A stretch of 64,000 bases of DNA, from contig BSBN01000187.1 in NCBI GenBank assembly GCA_027924645.1, positions 18,122,001-18,186,000 on the forward strand. The letters are read 5' to 3'. Under the pieces are notes generated by a model, which had not been told where the DNA came from, made no database searches, and saw nothing but the letters and a program-made list of their open reading frames with translations. Position 1 is the first letter of the stretch. Every line of letters starts with the position of its first letter. The DNA comes from Cunninghamia lanceolata. Its lineage: Eukaryota; Streptophyta; Pinopsida; Cupressales; Cupressaceae. This document shows, in pieces, positions 35,991 to 46,968 of the stretch. A program made the translations under genes and the position numbers.

Positions 35991-36199
35991 ATAATAATAA
36001 ATTAATTTTGTTAACTTTAATCTATTATTTACGAGAGGGGACATTAAAAAGGGGAAATTTAATTAATTAATTAAAATTAATTAAATTTCATGTGAAGGGA
36101 GGATTAATTGAGGGTAATTAAAGAATAATTAGGAGATGATTAGGGAATAATTTAGGGATAAACGAGAATATGATCAATGGTCAATTTTAGATGCCTACA

Positions 36200-38345
36200 A
36201 TCAACCTTACCTCAACTGGCTTTAATAGGGAAATTCTATGGTTCATGGTCAGTTAGGGAAAAATAGAAAACTAGATCAAATCTACATGGGGCAAGGATTG
36301 CAGTGCCAAGTTTCTCCCAAAAGGATTCTTCATTGTGGAATGCCCTAGCAAAGCAAAAAGAGAGAATCTTGTCTAGAGGTCCTTGGATGTTGGAAGGTGT
36401 AGGGCTTTTCCTAAAGAAATGGTCTCCAAAATTTGACCCTACGATCTTTCAGATCCCAGAGGCACCTGCCTGGATTAGATTATATAATCTACCAGAGGAT
36501 TATTGGGATCAGTCCATTCTAAAGCAAATAGGTTCCTCTCTAGGAAAGTTTCAACAATGTAATGAGGAATATTTGATAGGAGACTCAAGGGTTTATGCCA
36601 AAATTTGTATCCTCAGAGATCCCTTTAAACCCTCGCCTAACTACATTTTGTTAGACTCAAACTCTAGATCTTGTTGCCAATTCATTGAAGTGGAGATGAA
36701 TTCAATGTTTTGCAAGTTTTTATAAGTCCAAATCTCATTATCATGCTAATTGCAACTTTAAAGCTCATCAAGAAAGGAAGAAAATTTGATAGAAATTCAT
36801 CCTCCTGATCCAACAGTAGGGTTATGGAGGAGTGCCTAGGAGATCTAGTACCACTTAGTCCCATTGTGGGTAAAAACCTTTCTCCTCTAGCATCTAAGGC
36901 TGAGTTGGATCTCTCAAAGCTTCATCTCTAACAACCAAAATTCTAGGGTTATGGAAGAGTACCCAGAAGATCTAGTACCACTTAGTCCCATCATGGGTAA
37001 AAACCTTTCTCCCCTAGCATCTAAGGTCAAGCTGGATCCCCCAAAGCTTCGTCTCCAACAACCAAAACTCCAGAAGTAGAAAATTGGGAGGACCTTGAGT
37101 TATACGAATTGGAAGTAGAGGAAGGAGAGCTGAATGATCAAGGTAGGGAATAAGAAAAACTAATATCCATCATGATTTACACTATCTCCCTAAAGAATTG
37201 GAGAAATTCAAAGCTAATTGTGGTCTTGTGACAAGGAAGGGAAAGAAAACAATAGAGGAGGCTACTTTGGATGAGATCAAAGTAGGCTCCCAATCCATAC
37301 TAAAATTTAACAAGCAAAGCACAAAGACAGGGGAGAAGTGCCCCTCATAGTTAGAATGAAGGTCTTCTCATGGAATGTTAGGGGCTTAAATGACCCTAAC
37401 AAGAGACACTTAATAAAGTACCAATTGGATTTAAAGAAGCCAAATGTTATTTTATTACAAGAAACCAAGCTTAGCTTAGAAGAAATGGACAAACTCATAC
37501 ATAAGTGGTACAAGTGGAAAGACATCTTTATCCCTACTAAAGAGGTATTATGAGGTCTTAGAATCCTATAGTTTGATAGATCAATCAACATCACTTTCCC
37601 CAATCATGAGACTAATTGGTAGTTTTTCCAAGTAACAAGCTTGAAAATCATGTTCTTCAATTCTTTCTTTCTAATACATATGGCCTTGACAAGCCAAACC
37701 AAAAGAAGAATCTCTAGGACACAATTTTCTTGGCCATAGACCCCCCAAAAGGAACTTGTAGTGAGTGATCAGTGGAGACTTCAATACTATACTCAGTTCC
37801 AACGACTTCTAGACTTCACATCCTTTGTATATCAAAACACTTTGATTGATGTCCATCTAAAAAATGGCACATTCAATTGAACTAATAGAAGATTTAGCTT
37901 TAGCAACATCTTAGACTGACTTGATCATTTTCTTCTCTCTTTCAAATGGACAAGCATGAGTTTAATGAAGGAAGGTGAGATAATCCTCAGTTTGGGCTTT
38001 GATTAGTTCTTTGTCACCCTCTCGCTAGCTAAAGGCTCTTCCAACCCCGAAGGTCCTTTCAAATTCAAAAATGTGTGGTTCTGAGACAATTCCTTTCTCA
38101 ACTTGATTAATTAATGGTGGGAATCCCTACTACAGGTTAGAGGCACTAAATTTTTTTCCTTGGTAAAAAACTAATAGCTCTAAAAGCCAAAATCAAAGAA
38201 TGGAATAGATGCAGCTTCAAGAACATTTTTAGGGAGAAAGAAAGAATCAAGGGAGAGCTTTTCTCTCTTAATGAGATAGTAATAAAAATGACATTCAAAC
38301 CAAAAAGCTTTGTAGTCCTTGTGTCAAGTAGTTTTTGATATTGGT
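36200..38345 (+). mobile_element. LINE (L1-type) fragment: ORF1 C-terminal part and endonuclease start
   Basis: Plus-strand LINE remnant. The DUF4283-type region of ORF1 is at 36290-36720 (RGPWMLEGVGLFLKKWSPKFDP, then PAWIRLYNLPEDYW, YAKICILRDP). A hinge containing a 127-bp tandem duplication follows (about 36817-37070). The APE-type endonuclease starts at 37356 (MKVFSWNVRGLN, VILLQETKL). Degenerate continuation is visible to about 38290 (DFNT near 37780, then short endonuclease/RT-linker-like pieces). No RT domain is present. The outer gypsy element separates this from its upstream flank at 354-707. Confidence 0.8.
36817..37070 (+). repeat. 127-bp tandem duplication in LINE ORF1 hinge
   Basis: TAGGGTTATGG...CTAGTACCACTTAGTCCC at about 36817 recurs at about 36944. 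The period of 127 is not a multiple of three, so the duplication itself shifts the frame. Confidence 0.8.
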
Positions 38346-38349
38346 GAAC

Positions 38350-39543
38350 TCTTTTAACTAGAGCTATGAATTGGAAAAGGGGTTTTGAAAGGGCCCCAAC
38401 CTTGTACAACACTAGGCCACAAAAGAACAAACAGACCAAAAGCCAAGAGGAACAACAAGAAACAAACAACAAAGAAACAACAAAGAAACAACAAGCAACT
38501 ACTGACTTGGAACACCCATCCAACCAGTTCGGTCAACAAAACACAACTAGGTCAAAGCCCAGAAACAATAGATGAAACTGCTACTCAAGGTGGCTTAAAT
38601 CCAAACTTCATCAAGGAGCTTTGGACAATAGCCTTATCCTTAGGTATAAATCTAGATTTAGAAGCTGAATGCAGGTCTAAGATAAGAGGAGAGTTTTCCC
38701 ATTGAGCCTCTTGCCTGATTTCCTTGGTGGGAATAGTATGTTGTCTTTTGGGGGAGGCCTCAATAACAACTGACTTCCATTTTTTAGCCTCCTACACATT
38801 TTTTTCCTCAAAACAATGATTTAAGTTTTTCATGTCTACAAGTGACCCATCAACCACACCATTGATAGGAACCAAATCCACAGTCAAAGGAGCACACCGG
38901 TCATCTTTATGAAGTCGTTTGCCTTTGTCCACCCTACATCTATGTGAAGCATGGCCAAGTGTGAGGCAATGGTTACAGAAAACCATGGAATCCTCATATA
39001 AAATTTGTTGAACCAAGTCACCAAGTTTAGAGGATAAGGTGATCGAAGAAGGGAGCACCTTATCAATCAACACATTAACATTGAATCTCGCATATAGGAA
39101 CCATTTTCTACTTTTGGTAACATTGTCCACAATGATGAGCTAGCCCAAGGCACTGGCAATTCCTTCCAAAATCTCTTTGTCTTAGTATTCCAGTGATAGC
39201 TCAGGAAGCCTCACACAGACTGGAACTGTCTTGATTGTCTCTTTCTCAGGGTCAAAGATTGTATTCCACCTCTTAATGAATAGGTAGGAGTTTCCTAAAA
39301 ACCATGGTCCTCCTTCAAGGATGTGAGTATAGTCTTCGTGGAGGGAAAAACTAATTAAAAAGAAGCCCTTTAGGAGTACCAAGATCACCACAGTACCATT
39401 GAGGGACCACTTTCTCTTTGCCCAACTTCTAAAATAGTCCACATTCAGTCTTGATCTAAGAAATTTACCAATTAGTGCTTGCTTCATTTTGGGCAGAGTT
39501 CTATCCACATGGACATCAAAAATTTGTAGAACCCTAGTCATGA
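38350..39543 (-). pseudogene. LINE ORF1, 3' portion and 3' UTR (second ORF1-only LINE)
   Basis: On the minus strand a DUF4283-type domain lies at 39182-39538 (FFLISFSLHEDYTHILEGGPWFLG, VPVCVRLPEL), then a zinc knuckle CNHCLTLGHASHRC (CX2CX4HX4C, about 38960-39000) and a basic C-terminal tail to about 38560. Without any endonuclease or RT, a T-rich 3' UTR follows, ending GGGGCCCTTTCAAAACCCCTT near 38370. The N-terminal half is at 51531-52060. The chromovirus at 39544-51525 inserted between them (target duplication CATGA). Joining the two parts restores one continuous ORF1 reading direction. Confidence 0.8.
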
Positions 39544-40372
39544 TGATGCAGGAGCATCCCAGGTTGAAGAGAAATCTTGCATCAACCAAAAATATTTGCT
39601 TTCTTTTCTTTTCTTACATTTCAGTAGTAGTTCAGTCATTTGTAGTTTCAACATTTTCTTCTACATTTTACCACATCACATTTTAGATCTCACGGACCAT
39701 GAGTTAGCTTCTATGCCATGTCAGCTACATCATACTCATATTTTAGGAGATTTAGACTTGTTTGTGGAAAGTTATCGCTATCAGAAAATCATCATCTTTC
39801 ACAGAACAAAGCATTTATTAGTCAGCATGATCATACAAGGTTTGCAGAACACTTCCATGACTTGTGGAACTAAATGGAGCATCACACAAGTAAATTAGAC
39901 TAGATAGATCTTCATGGAGGACTGCATCAATTTTCATTCATTTACGGAGCATTACCAGGAGTTGTAGGCTGACCACATGACTTCTACATGTTTCATCATT
40001 CATTGAAGTTTGAGACCTCTTTAGGATGACACAGAGGATTCTATGAGCTAGAGGATGATATATATACATCTCTTAGATGCATTAGGAAGTCAGTTGGTAG
40101 TTAGGGATGTGATAAGATAGATTAGATAGATAATTCCTTTTTGGAGGCACTTCATTGCCACACCTTTCATGTATATTGTATCCCAGAAGGCATGCCTGTG
40201 AGCCCTTTGATTGTAGCCCGCATGTTGCCTACAAATAAGCATTTTAATTGACTAATATATTGAGCATATGAATCTTCCATTGCATTCTGTTATTGTGTTT
40301 TTTCTATTGTTTTTACTCTAGTTGCATGGTTGGATAGTCCCTTCTCAGGACCCTCCATCCATGACTGCACCA
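39544..40372 (+). repeat. Chromovirus A 5' LTR
   Basis: 829 bp, beginning TGATGCAGGAGCATCC and ending in CA just before the PBS. It matches 50700-51525 throughout. It shares only its first 13 bases with element B's LTR. Confidence 0.85.
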
Positions 40373-40558
40373 AGTGGTATCAAAGTGAAGTTTACGAATC
40401 CTTTGGGAGTGAAGGAATTCTAGAAGATCTTGTGGTGAATAGAACGCTGGCTTGAGGCAGTCTACTCGTGTTTGTCAACAGAGCGCCGATTGTGAGGTAG
40501 TTTCTACCTTGTAGTCAAATTGTCGAATTGAGGTAGTTGCACTAGATCCTAGGAAGAG

Positions 40559-41640
40559 ATGCTACTAAGGAGGATGCTTGCTATGGCCAATGTTGTTGGA
40601 AGAATGGAAGAAATGATAGAGATGATGAGGACAATGAAAGTTAGATTGGATGTTGTAGAAGAAGATAGAAGAAGAGGACTAAACCCTAGAAACAAGGAGG
40701 AAATTGATGATGAAGAATTTCAAGATGCTGACCAAAATGAAGAATCCCTAGAAGAAGAAGAATCAGATCAGGTAAAGATGTTGAAAGCTATTTCCAAGAT
40801 TGGTAAGAGACCTAGAATTGAGATTGCAAACTATACAGGAAACTTGAATCCTAAAGAATTGATTGATTGGATAATTGACATGGAGGAATACTTTGAATAT
40901 GAGGAAATTGAAGATCTGAAGAGAGTAAGATTTGCAAAAACTAAGTTGAAATGACATGTTTCTATTTGGTGGAAAGAAGTTCAATTGGATGAAAATAGGA
41001 GAGGAAAGGAGAAAATCATAAAATGGGATAGGATGGTGACTAAGTTGAAGAATCAGTTCATACTTGTTGACTATGAGATGGAATTTTTGAAGAGATTGCA
41101 AAGCCTAAGGCAAAAGGAGAAATCTATGAAGGAGTATATTGAAGAATTTCATAAGATGATTATCAGGACATGACATAGTGAAGCAAGCAAGGAGAAAGTG
41201 GCAAGTTACATAAATGGATTGAGGATAAACATTCAAGAAGAAATAAGTTTGGTGAGGATGACAACAATAGAATAAGCATATTAGTTTGCATTGAAGGTTG
41301 AAGAAAACATGAATAAGAGACATGAGAAAAGGTAGAGAGGTGGAGGAGAAAAATTTCAAAGAGGTAGAACATATTCTGGAGGAAAAAGACCATACGCTAA
41401 GAAAAAAAAGGAGAGTAGACCATACTGGAAGGAAGACAGAGATAGTAATTCATACCAGAGAGATGACAAAAATTTCTACCGCAACAGCATAGGGAATCAT
41501 AATTCTTACACAATGAAGGATACTAGAGATAGGAAAGAGGATTTGACAAAAGATCATTCAAGGGAACCTGTTTAAAGTGTGGAGGCAAAGGACGTAAAGC
41601 ATTTGAATGTCATCAAGGGAGTACTAGCAAAAGAACATAG
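40559..41640 (+). pseudogene. Chromovirus A gag
   Basis: The frame 40559-40954 encodes an acidic, coiled-coil-prone N-terminus, then the gag core (LIDWIIDMEEYFEYEE, VRFAKTKLK). Continuation past a TGA at 40952-40954 gives the ISIWWKEVQ-like and LQSLRQKEKSMKEYIEEFHKM motifs (to 41170) and further stop-interrupted gag. A CKCGGKGRKAFEC-like zinc knuckle near 41575-41615 lacks the usual His and has a stop nearby. It is homologous in layout to element B's gag. Confidence 0.8.
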
Positions 41641-41673
41641 AACAATGCAAGAGAAGCTTATGCGGAGGAAGAA

Positions 41674-42321
41674 TTGGTTGGATCACCTAGTTCAGTAGGA
41701 AAGCCAGAGAAAGGGAAGTCATTGGTCATGAGGAGAGCTTTATTTCAAGTAGAGACAACTGAGGAACCACCGCAAAGGAAAAGTTTGTTCCAGACAAGAT
41801 GCAAATCAGGAGGTAAATGTTGTAAAGTTATCATTGATAGTGGTAGTATAGGTAATTTGGTTTCAGAGGAGATGATAATAAAGTTGAATATGGAGATATT
41901 GAAACATATGAAGAACTACAATATAACATGGATTTAAGATGAACACAAGGTACTGGTGAGTGAACAATGTTTGGTGAAATTTCATATAGGATCTTATGTT
42001 GATGAGGTATTGTGTGATATCATACTGATGGATGTATGTCATATATTGTTGGGAAGACCATGGAAGTATGATAGAAAGGAAATACATGATGGAAGGAAGA
42101 ATACATACACTTTGATACCTTTGGAAGATGAACCTAAAAGTGAAGTATGTGGAAATGTCAGAATCTATTTGGTGGATGGAAGGGAATTTTTAGATGGATT
42201 GAGACATGACAATATGTGTTTTGCTTTGATTCCAAAGAAGTGCGGAGCCCTAAGTGCAGAAACCACTACCACAAAAGGAGAAGAACCACCGCCAAAGGAG
42301 ATAATTGAATGGTTGACATAG
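41674..42321 (+). pseudogene. Chromovirus A protease
   Basis: The catalytic motif VIIDSGSIGNLVS is at about 41830-41870, followed by HILLGRPWKYDRKEIHDGRKNTY at 42040-42110, the standard plant chromovirus protease C-terminal box. A TAA at 41935-41937 splits the domain. The second half ends in a linker (PPPKEIIEWLT) to RT. Confidence 0.85.
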
Positions 42322-42339
42322 TACAAGGATATTATTTCA

Positions 42340-43640
42340 GAGAATGTACTTGAAGGATTGCCACCAATCTAGAGTATCAGTCATCATATGGACCTTATAG
42401 GTCTGGAGCTAGCTTTCTTAATAGAGTGGCACACCAGATGACACCATCAAACAATATGGAGCTCAATAAACAAATACAGGAGCTATTGAGGAAAGGGATG
42501 ATCAGAGAAAGTTTAATCCCATGTGTGGTACCTGCAATACTAGCACTGAAGAAGGATGAAGAATGGAGGATGTGTACAGGCTCTAGAGCAATCAATAAGA
42601 TCATAGTTAAGTATAGATTTCCATTGCCGAGGATGGATGACATCATCCAGACTATTTGAGTAGAGCAAAATATTTCACAAAGATCGAGTTGAAGAGTGGA
42701 TACCATCAGATTAGGATCAGAGAAGGAGATGAGTGGAATTCTGCATTCAAGACAAATAAGGGATGGTATGAGTGGTTAGTGATGCCTTTTGGATTATCTA
42801 ATGCACCAAGTACTTTCATGAGATTGATGAATGAGGTTTTGAAGAAATTCTTGGGTAAGTTTGTTATTGTATACTTGGATGATATTTTGATTTTTTAGTA
42901 AGACAAAAGAAGAACATTTGTGGCATATTAGACAAGTATTGCAAAGGCTGAGAGAAGATAAATTGTTGACAAACATCAAGAAATGTAGTTTCATGAAGGA
43001 ATAATTGGTATATTTAGGATTTGTGATTTTTGTGAAAGGATTGAAGATGGACCCTAAGAAAGTTAGAGCAATTGTTGAATGGCCAACAGTTGTGGACATT
43101 CAAGAGGTAAGATCATTTCATGGAATAGCAAGTTTGTACCAAAAGTTCATTAGAAATTTCAGTATTGTATGCACACCAATGATAGAGACAATGAGGGGTG
43201 ATAGGAAGGATTTTAAGTGGACATCAAGAGAAAATAAAAGTTTTGATTTATTGAAGCAGAAGGTGACAGAGAAGCCAGTGTTAGCATTTCCAGATTTTGA
43301 CAAAGTATTTCAAGTTGATTGTGATGTCAGTGGGAATGCAATAGGATTAGTGTTAAGTCAAGAAGGGAGACCAGTAGCATATTTCAGTGAAAAGTTGAAT
43401 GATGCAACGAGGAGATATTAGTTTATGATCAAGAGTTCTATGCCATAATTCAAGATTTGAAGAAGTGGAGACATTACTTGTTGCCAAAAGAATTTGTGTT
43501 GTACACTGATCATCAAGCTTTGTAGTATTTGAATAGTCAGGGTAAGTTGAATCAGAGACATATGAGATGGGTAGAGTTCATGCAGAGTTACACATTTGTA
43601 TTGAAGCACTAGAGTGGAAAGTCAAACAAAGTTGCATATG
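42340..43640 (+). pseudogene. Chromovirus A reverse transcriptase and RNase H
   Basis: RT pieces are [76 protein letters not shown] and the catalytic [11 protein letters not shown] (42426-42898). The connection (GLKMDPKKVRAIVEWP) and RNase H start (VFQVDCDVSGNAIG, PVAYFSEKLN) are at 43005-43421, then KWRHYLLPKEFVLYTDHQAL. Stops at 42657-42659, 42896-42898, about 43002, 43419-43421 and 43522 break it. Confidence 0.88.
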
Positions 43641-45120
43641 CATTGAGCAGAAGGAGGAACTTGTTGACAGAGATGAGGGTAGAAGTATTAGGATTTGAAG
43701 AACTTAACCATATGCATGAAGGAGATCTTGATTTTGTAGAAGCATGGAAAACATGTAAGGAACATGGTGTAATAGATAGAAGTAAGTGGTTGGATTATTT
43801 CATTAAGGAGGATATGTTGTTTAAAGGAAATCAGTTGTGTATACATAGGAGTTCAATGAGAGATAATTTGATCAAGGAGAAACATAGTGGTGGATTCGTA
43901 GGACATTTTGGGATTGACAAGACAATAGCTTTGGTAAGTGAACATTATTTTTGGCCTCGGATATATAAGGATGTAAGGAAGTTTGTTTAGAATTGCAAAG
44001 TTTGTTAAGTTGCAAAAGGGAGTAGTTAGAATACTTGATTGTACAAATCTTTGACAATACTGAAGAGACCTTGGGAAGACATAAGCATGTATTTCATATT
44101 AGTTTTTCCAAGAACACAGAGGGGATATGAATCTATATTTATACTAGTGGACAGATTTTCAAAGATGACACATTTCATTCCTTGTAAGAAGACAAATGAT
44201 GTTGTACATGTTGTTGACCTATTTTTCAAGGATATTGTGAGATTGCATGGATTACCTAAGAGTATAGTTTCAGACATGGATACAAGATTCATTGGATATT
44301 TTTGGAGGACACTATGGAAGAAGATGAAGATAGACCTAAAGTTTAGTTCAACATTTCCTGGTGCCCACAGACCAATGGACAAACATAAGTAGTAAACAGG
44401 AGTTTGGGTAACTTAGTGAGATGCTTAGTAGGAGATAAAGTAGTAAATTGGGATCTAATTCTACCGCAAGCAGAGTTTGCATACAATAATTCGGTGAATA
44501 GAAGTACAGGGAAGACACCATTTGAAGTTGTGACATGAGTAAAACCTAGAGAAGTAGCAGAGTTAAGAGACATCAGCATGGATAACAAAAGAAGTGTAGA
44601 AGCAAAAGAATTTGTAGGATACATAGAGACACTACATAATTAGGTCAGGAGGCATTTGGAGGAGATGAACCACAAGTATAAGGAACAAGCAGATGAGAAG
44701 AGGGGACATAAGGAATTTTCTATTGGAGATGAAGTTATGGTATATCTAAGAAAGGAGAGATTTCTAGTGGGAACATACAACAAGATGAAGATGAGGAAGT
44801 TTGGACCATGTAAGATTCTTAAGAAGTTTGATTCAGGGAATTCATATGAAGTAGAGCTGCCAGAGACATTTGGTATTCCTATATTCAACATTGCATACCT
44901 ATATTAGTATCATGATTGAGAATCAAGTGATAGTTTGGAAGATGGATTGAAGGGTTACTTACCACAACAATAACAACCAAAGAAAATAGAGAAGATTTTA
45001 GATAGTAGAGTTGGACATAGTACCAGAGGTAAGTAATAGAAAGAGTATTTGGTTAAGTGGAAAGGAAGACTGAAAGAAGATTCATCATGGATTTCTCAAG
45101 TGAGGTAGACCACCTTGGTT
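43641..45120 (+). pseudogene. Chromovirus A integrase with chromodomain
   Basis: The zinc-binding region begins at HSGGFVGHFGIDKT (43890-43930). In the core the first catalytic Asp appears replaced ([11 protein letters not shown], where SMDF is usual), the second is in SDMDTRF (44275), and the Glu region is frameshifted just after 44390. The C-terminal RKFGPCKILKKFDSGNSYEVELP segment is at 44790-44880. A chromodomain follows (IEKILDSR, then EYLVKWKGRLKEDSSWI at 44980-45095), which places the element among chromoviruses. Several stops make it non-functional. Confidence 0.85.
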
Positions 45121-45174
45121 TTCCTCTAGCCCTAGCAAAGTGAGGGACTCACTTTTTCAATAACCTCAAGTGTC

Positions 45175-46884
45175 TGATGCAGGAGCACATAGATATTTTA
45201 GCTTTGGTTAATATTCAATCTTCAAGTTGATTTGTTTGATCTTCTAGAAATTGTTCTAAGTCTACAAGGTCCTTGAGACCATGTTATATTGTAATAAGGC
45301 TTGAAAGCCATACTAGTAAATGGACTATGCCCTAATGTCTAAATGAACCTATTGTTATGTTGTTAAGTCCTAGTTAGGACAGTCATGTTAGTTTGCAAGA
45401 GTCATTAAGTTTTAGTGTTTGTATAGGATAGTCATTTTTTAAAATTCTTCATGTTTATTAGCCTAATGGCATGTCAAAGGATTGGAAAGATGTAACACCT
45501 TGTCATAAGTTAACTACATGTCAAAAAGCAAAGATTCGTCACTGTCAAAAACAGTTTCAAGGCAGAAAGTTTCTATTTTAAGTGTTGTAGTTCAAATCAA
45601 GAGGAAAAACTGATGGTCTTGGGTAGTTTTTGATCGACCCAAGCATTGCATGCAAATGCCAAGGCTTGTATTAAGCCAAGAGAGATTGTATTGTGCAAAA
45701 ATATTCAATAGATTGGAGAAAAAATAACAAAGATCACTGTCTTTTCCTATTTTTTTTGTTTTTCTGTGTCTTTTTCACTGTTCCCTGTCCGTACCCGCGC
45801 CTGTATTGACCTGCCATAGCTCATGTATGCATTGGATGATTTGAAGACTGAAATAGCTTGGGCTTAAAGCTTGTTTGAAGTCTTGATAGTAAACAGGATG
45901 GAAGATAACATTAGTTTTCACTAAACTATTTTTCTTGAATTGCTGTTCAATTCTGAAACTGACTGCTTTTCTGTAGTTTTCCATACCTGTATGAAATTTT
46001 CATGGCACAAGGGTATAATGGTTGGATAGGGTGTTGAATGAGCTTTGCATTGAACCTTGTTTGGACTTCTACCATCAATCTTGCTAGGAGAAATCACTGA
46101 TTTACTACAGACTGTCCTAAAGCTGCTGTTACAACCATGAATTTGCTGTTTTTTGCACAAATCCATACTTGTACGGTCAAGTAGGGGTTGGTATTGGTGT
46201 TGGCTGTTTAGGGCATTGAGTTACCTATTGTTTGCAATTGGTTTGGGTTTTTAACACCCTTATTTAGCTCTGCAATCATCATTAATCTGAAAATAGGTTG
46301 GAACCCTGAATCAGGGTAATACTGAGCAATCCAATAGATATTTCTTCTTTCCATTGATCCCTTCTGTCACTGATCAATGGAATGATTTGTATACTAGTTA
46401 AAGTATGTCTTGTAATGGTTTGCAGAGGTAGGAGGATGGTTGATATTGAGAGTTCCAAATGAATGACCCTGCAGAGTTGTATGTTGTGACTTTGGAGAAG
46501 GATAGCAATCACTACAAGGTAGGAATAGGTAAATTTGATGAATTATTTCTCTGTTAATGAAGACAATAGGCATAAAGGTATGTGATTGGCTTGGCATGTT
46601 GGATTAGACCAAGTTTGTGTTAGAGGGAGATTACTCCAAGGTGGATATTAGGACTTTCCTGTTCTTGGAGCTATGAGATTGTGACTGCCCATGAGGGGTA
46701 TGATAGGTGTTGCTGTCCTGTAGGGTTTGTATAGTGGTTTGACAAGAAACCTTGATGGAAACTTGATGGAGTTGGCATCCTTGAAGGTGTAGAATGAAGT
46801 TGTTGGGTCAGAGACCATGTGTTGGTCATGTTGTGATATGCAAAATGCTAGTATGAAGCTGATTGGTTACTTTGCTCTGCATCA
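45175..46884 (+). repeat. Element B 5' LTR
   Basis: 1710 bp, partner of 49002-50699 with a few percent divergence. It includes inverted CGTAC-type hairpin motifs (for example GTCCGTACC...GGTC near 45786-45815 and TTGTACGG near 46170). No ORF. Confidence 0.88.
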
Positions 46885-46968
46885 TTTTTGGTATCAGAGC
46901 TAGCTAGTAGATCCTTGAAGGTGTTGTGGATCTTATGAAGAAGATAAGGTTTGTGAGAGTTTGTAAAG

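Larger units (their letters stand above)
708..36199 (-). mobile_element. Outer non-autonomous Ty3/gypsy (Tat-like) element, heavily nested
   Basis: Two related direct repeats, 708-1252 and 32879-36199, start TGTATGCAAGG and end GATGCCTACA. They bound a minus-strand element. The strand is set by a purine tract (AAGAGGGGTAAAA on the minus strand, next to 1252) that fits a PPT for a 3' LTR at 708-1252. After removing the nested elements (7042-24572, 26615-32195 and the insert at 33183-35990) about 9.5 kb remains. Coding remains are a retroviral-type protease and a G-patch (3415-6571). No RT, integrase or gag is recognisable, so it probably moved with help from a relative. Flanking pentamers (ATTAG left, ATCAA right) do not match well, so the target duplication is decayed or lost. 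Confidence 0.75.
32879..36199 (-). repeat. Outer gypsy 5' LTR, split by a 2.8-kb insertion
   Basis: LTR sequence at 32879-33182 matches 708-1046, and 35991-36199 matches 1047-1252. The intervening 33183-35990 is absent from the other LTR, so it arrived after the outer element inserted. It contains a MITE-like hairpin, AT-rich DNA and a LINE derivative. Confidence 0.85.

Noticed and set aside
38146..38539. Hydrophobic minus-strand frames resembling a small membrane protein
   Set aside because: They are translations of a T-rich LINE 3' UTR (repeated TTGTTTC). Hydrophobicity follows from base composition.
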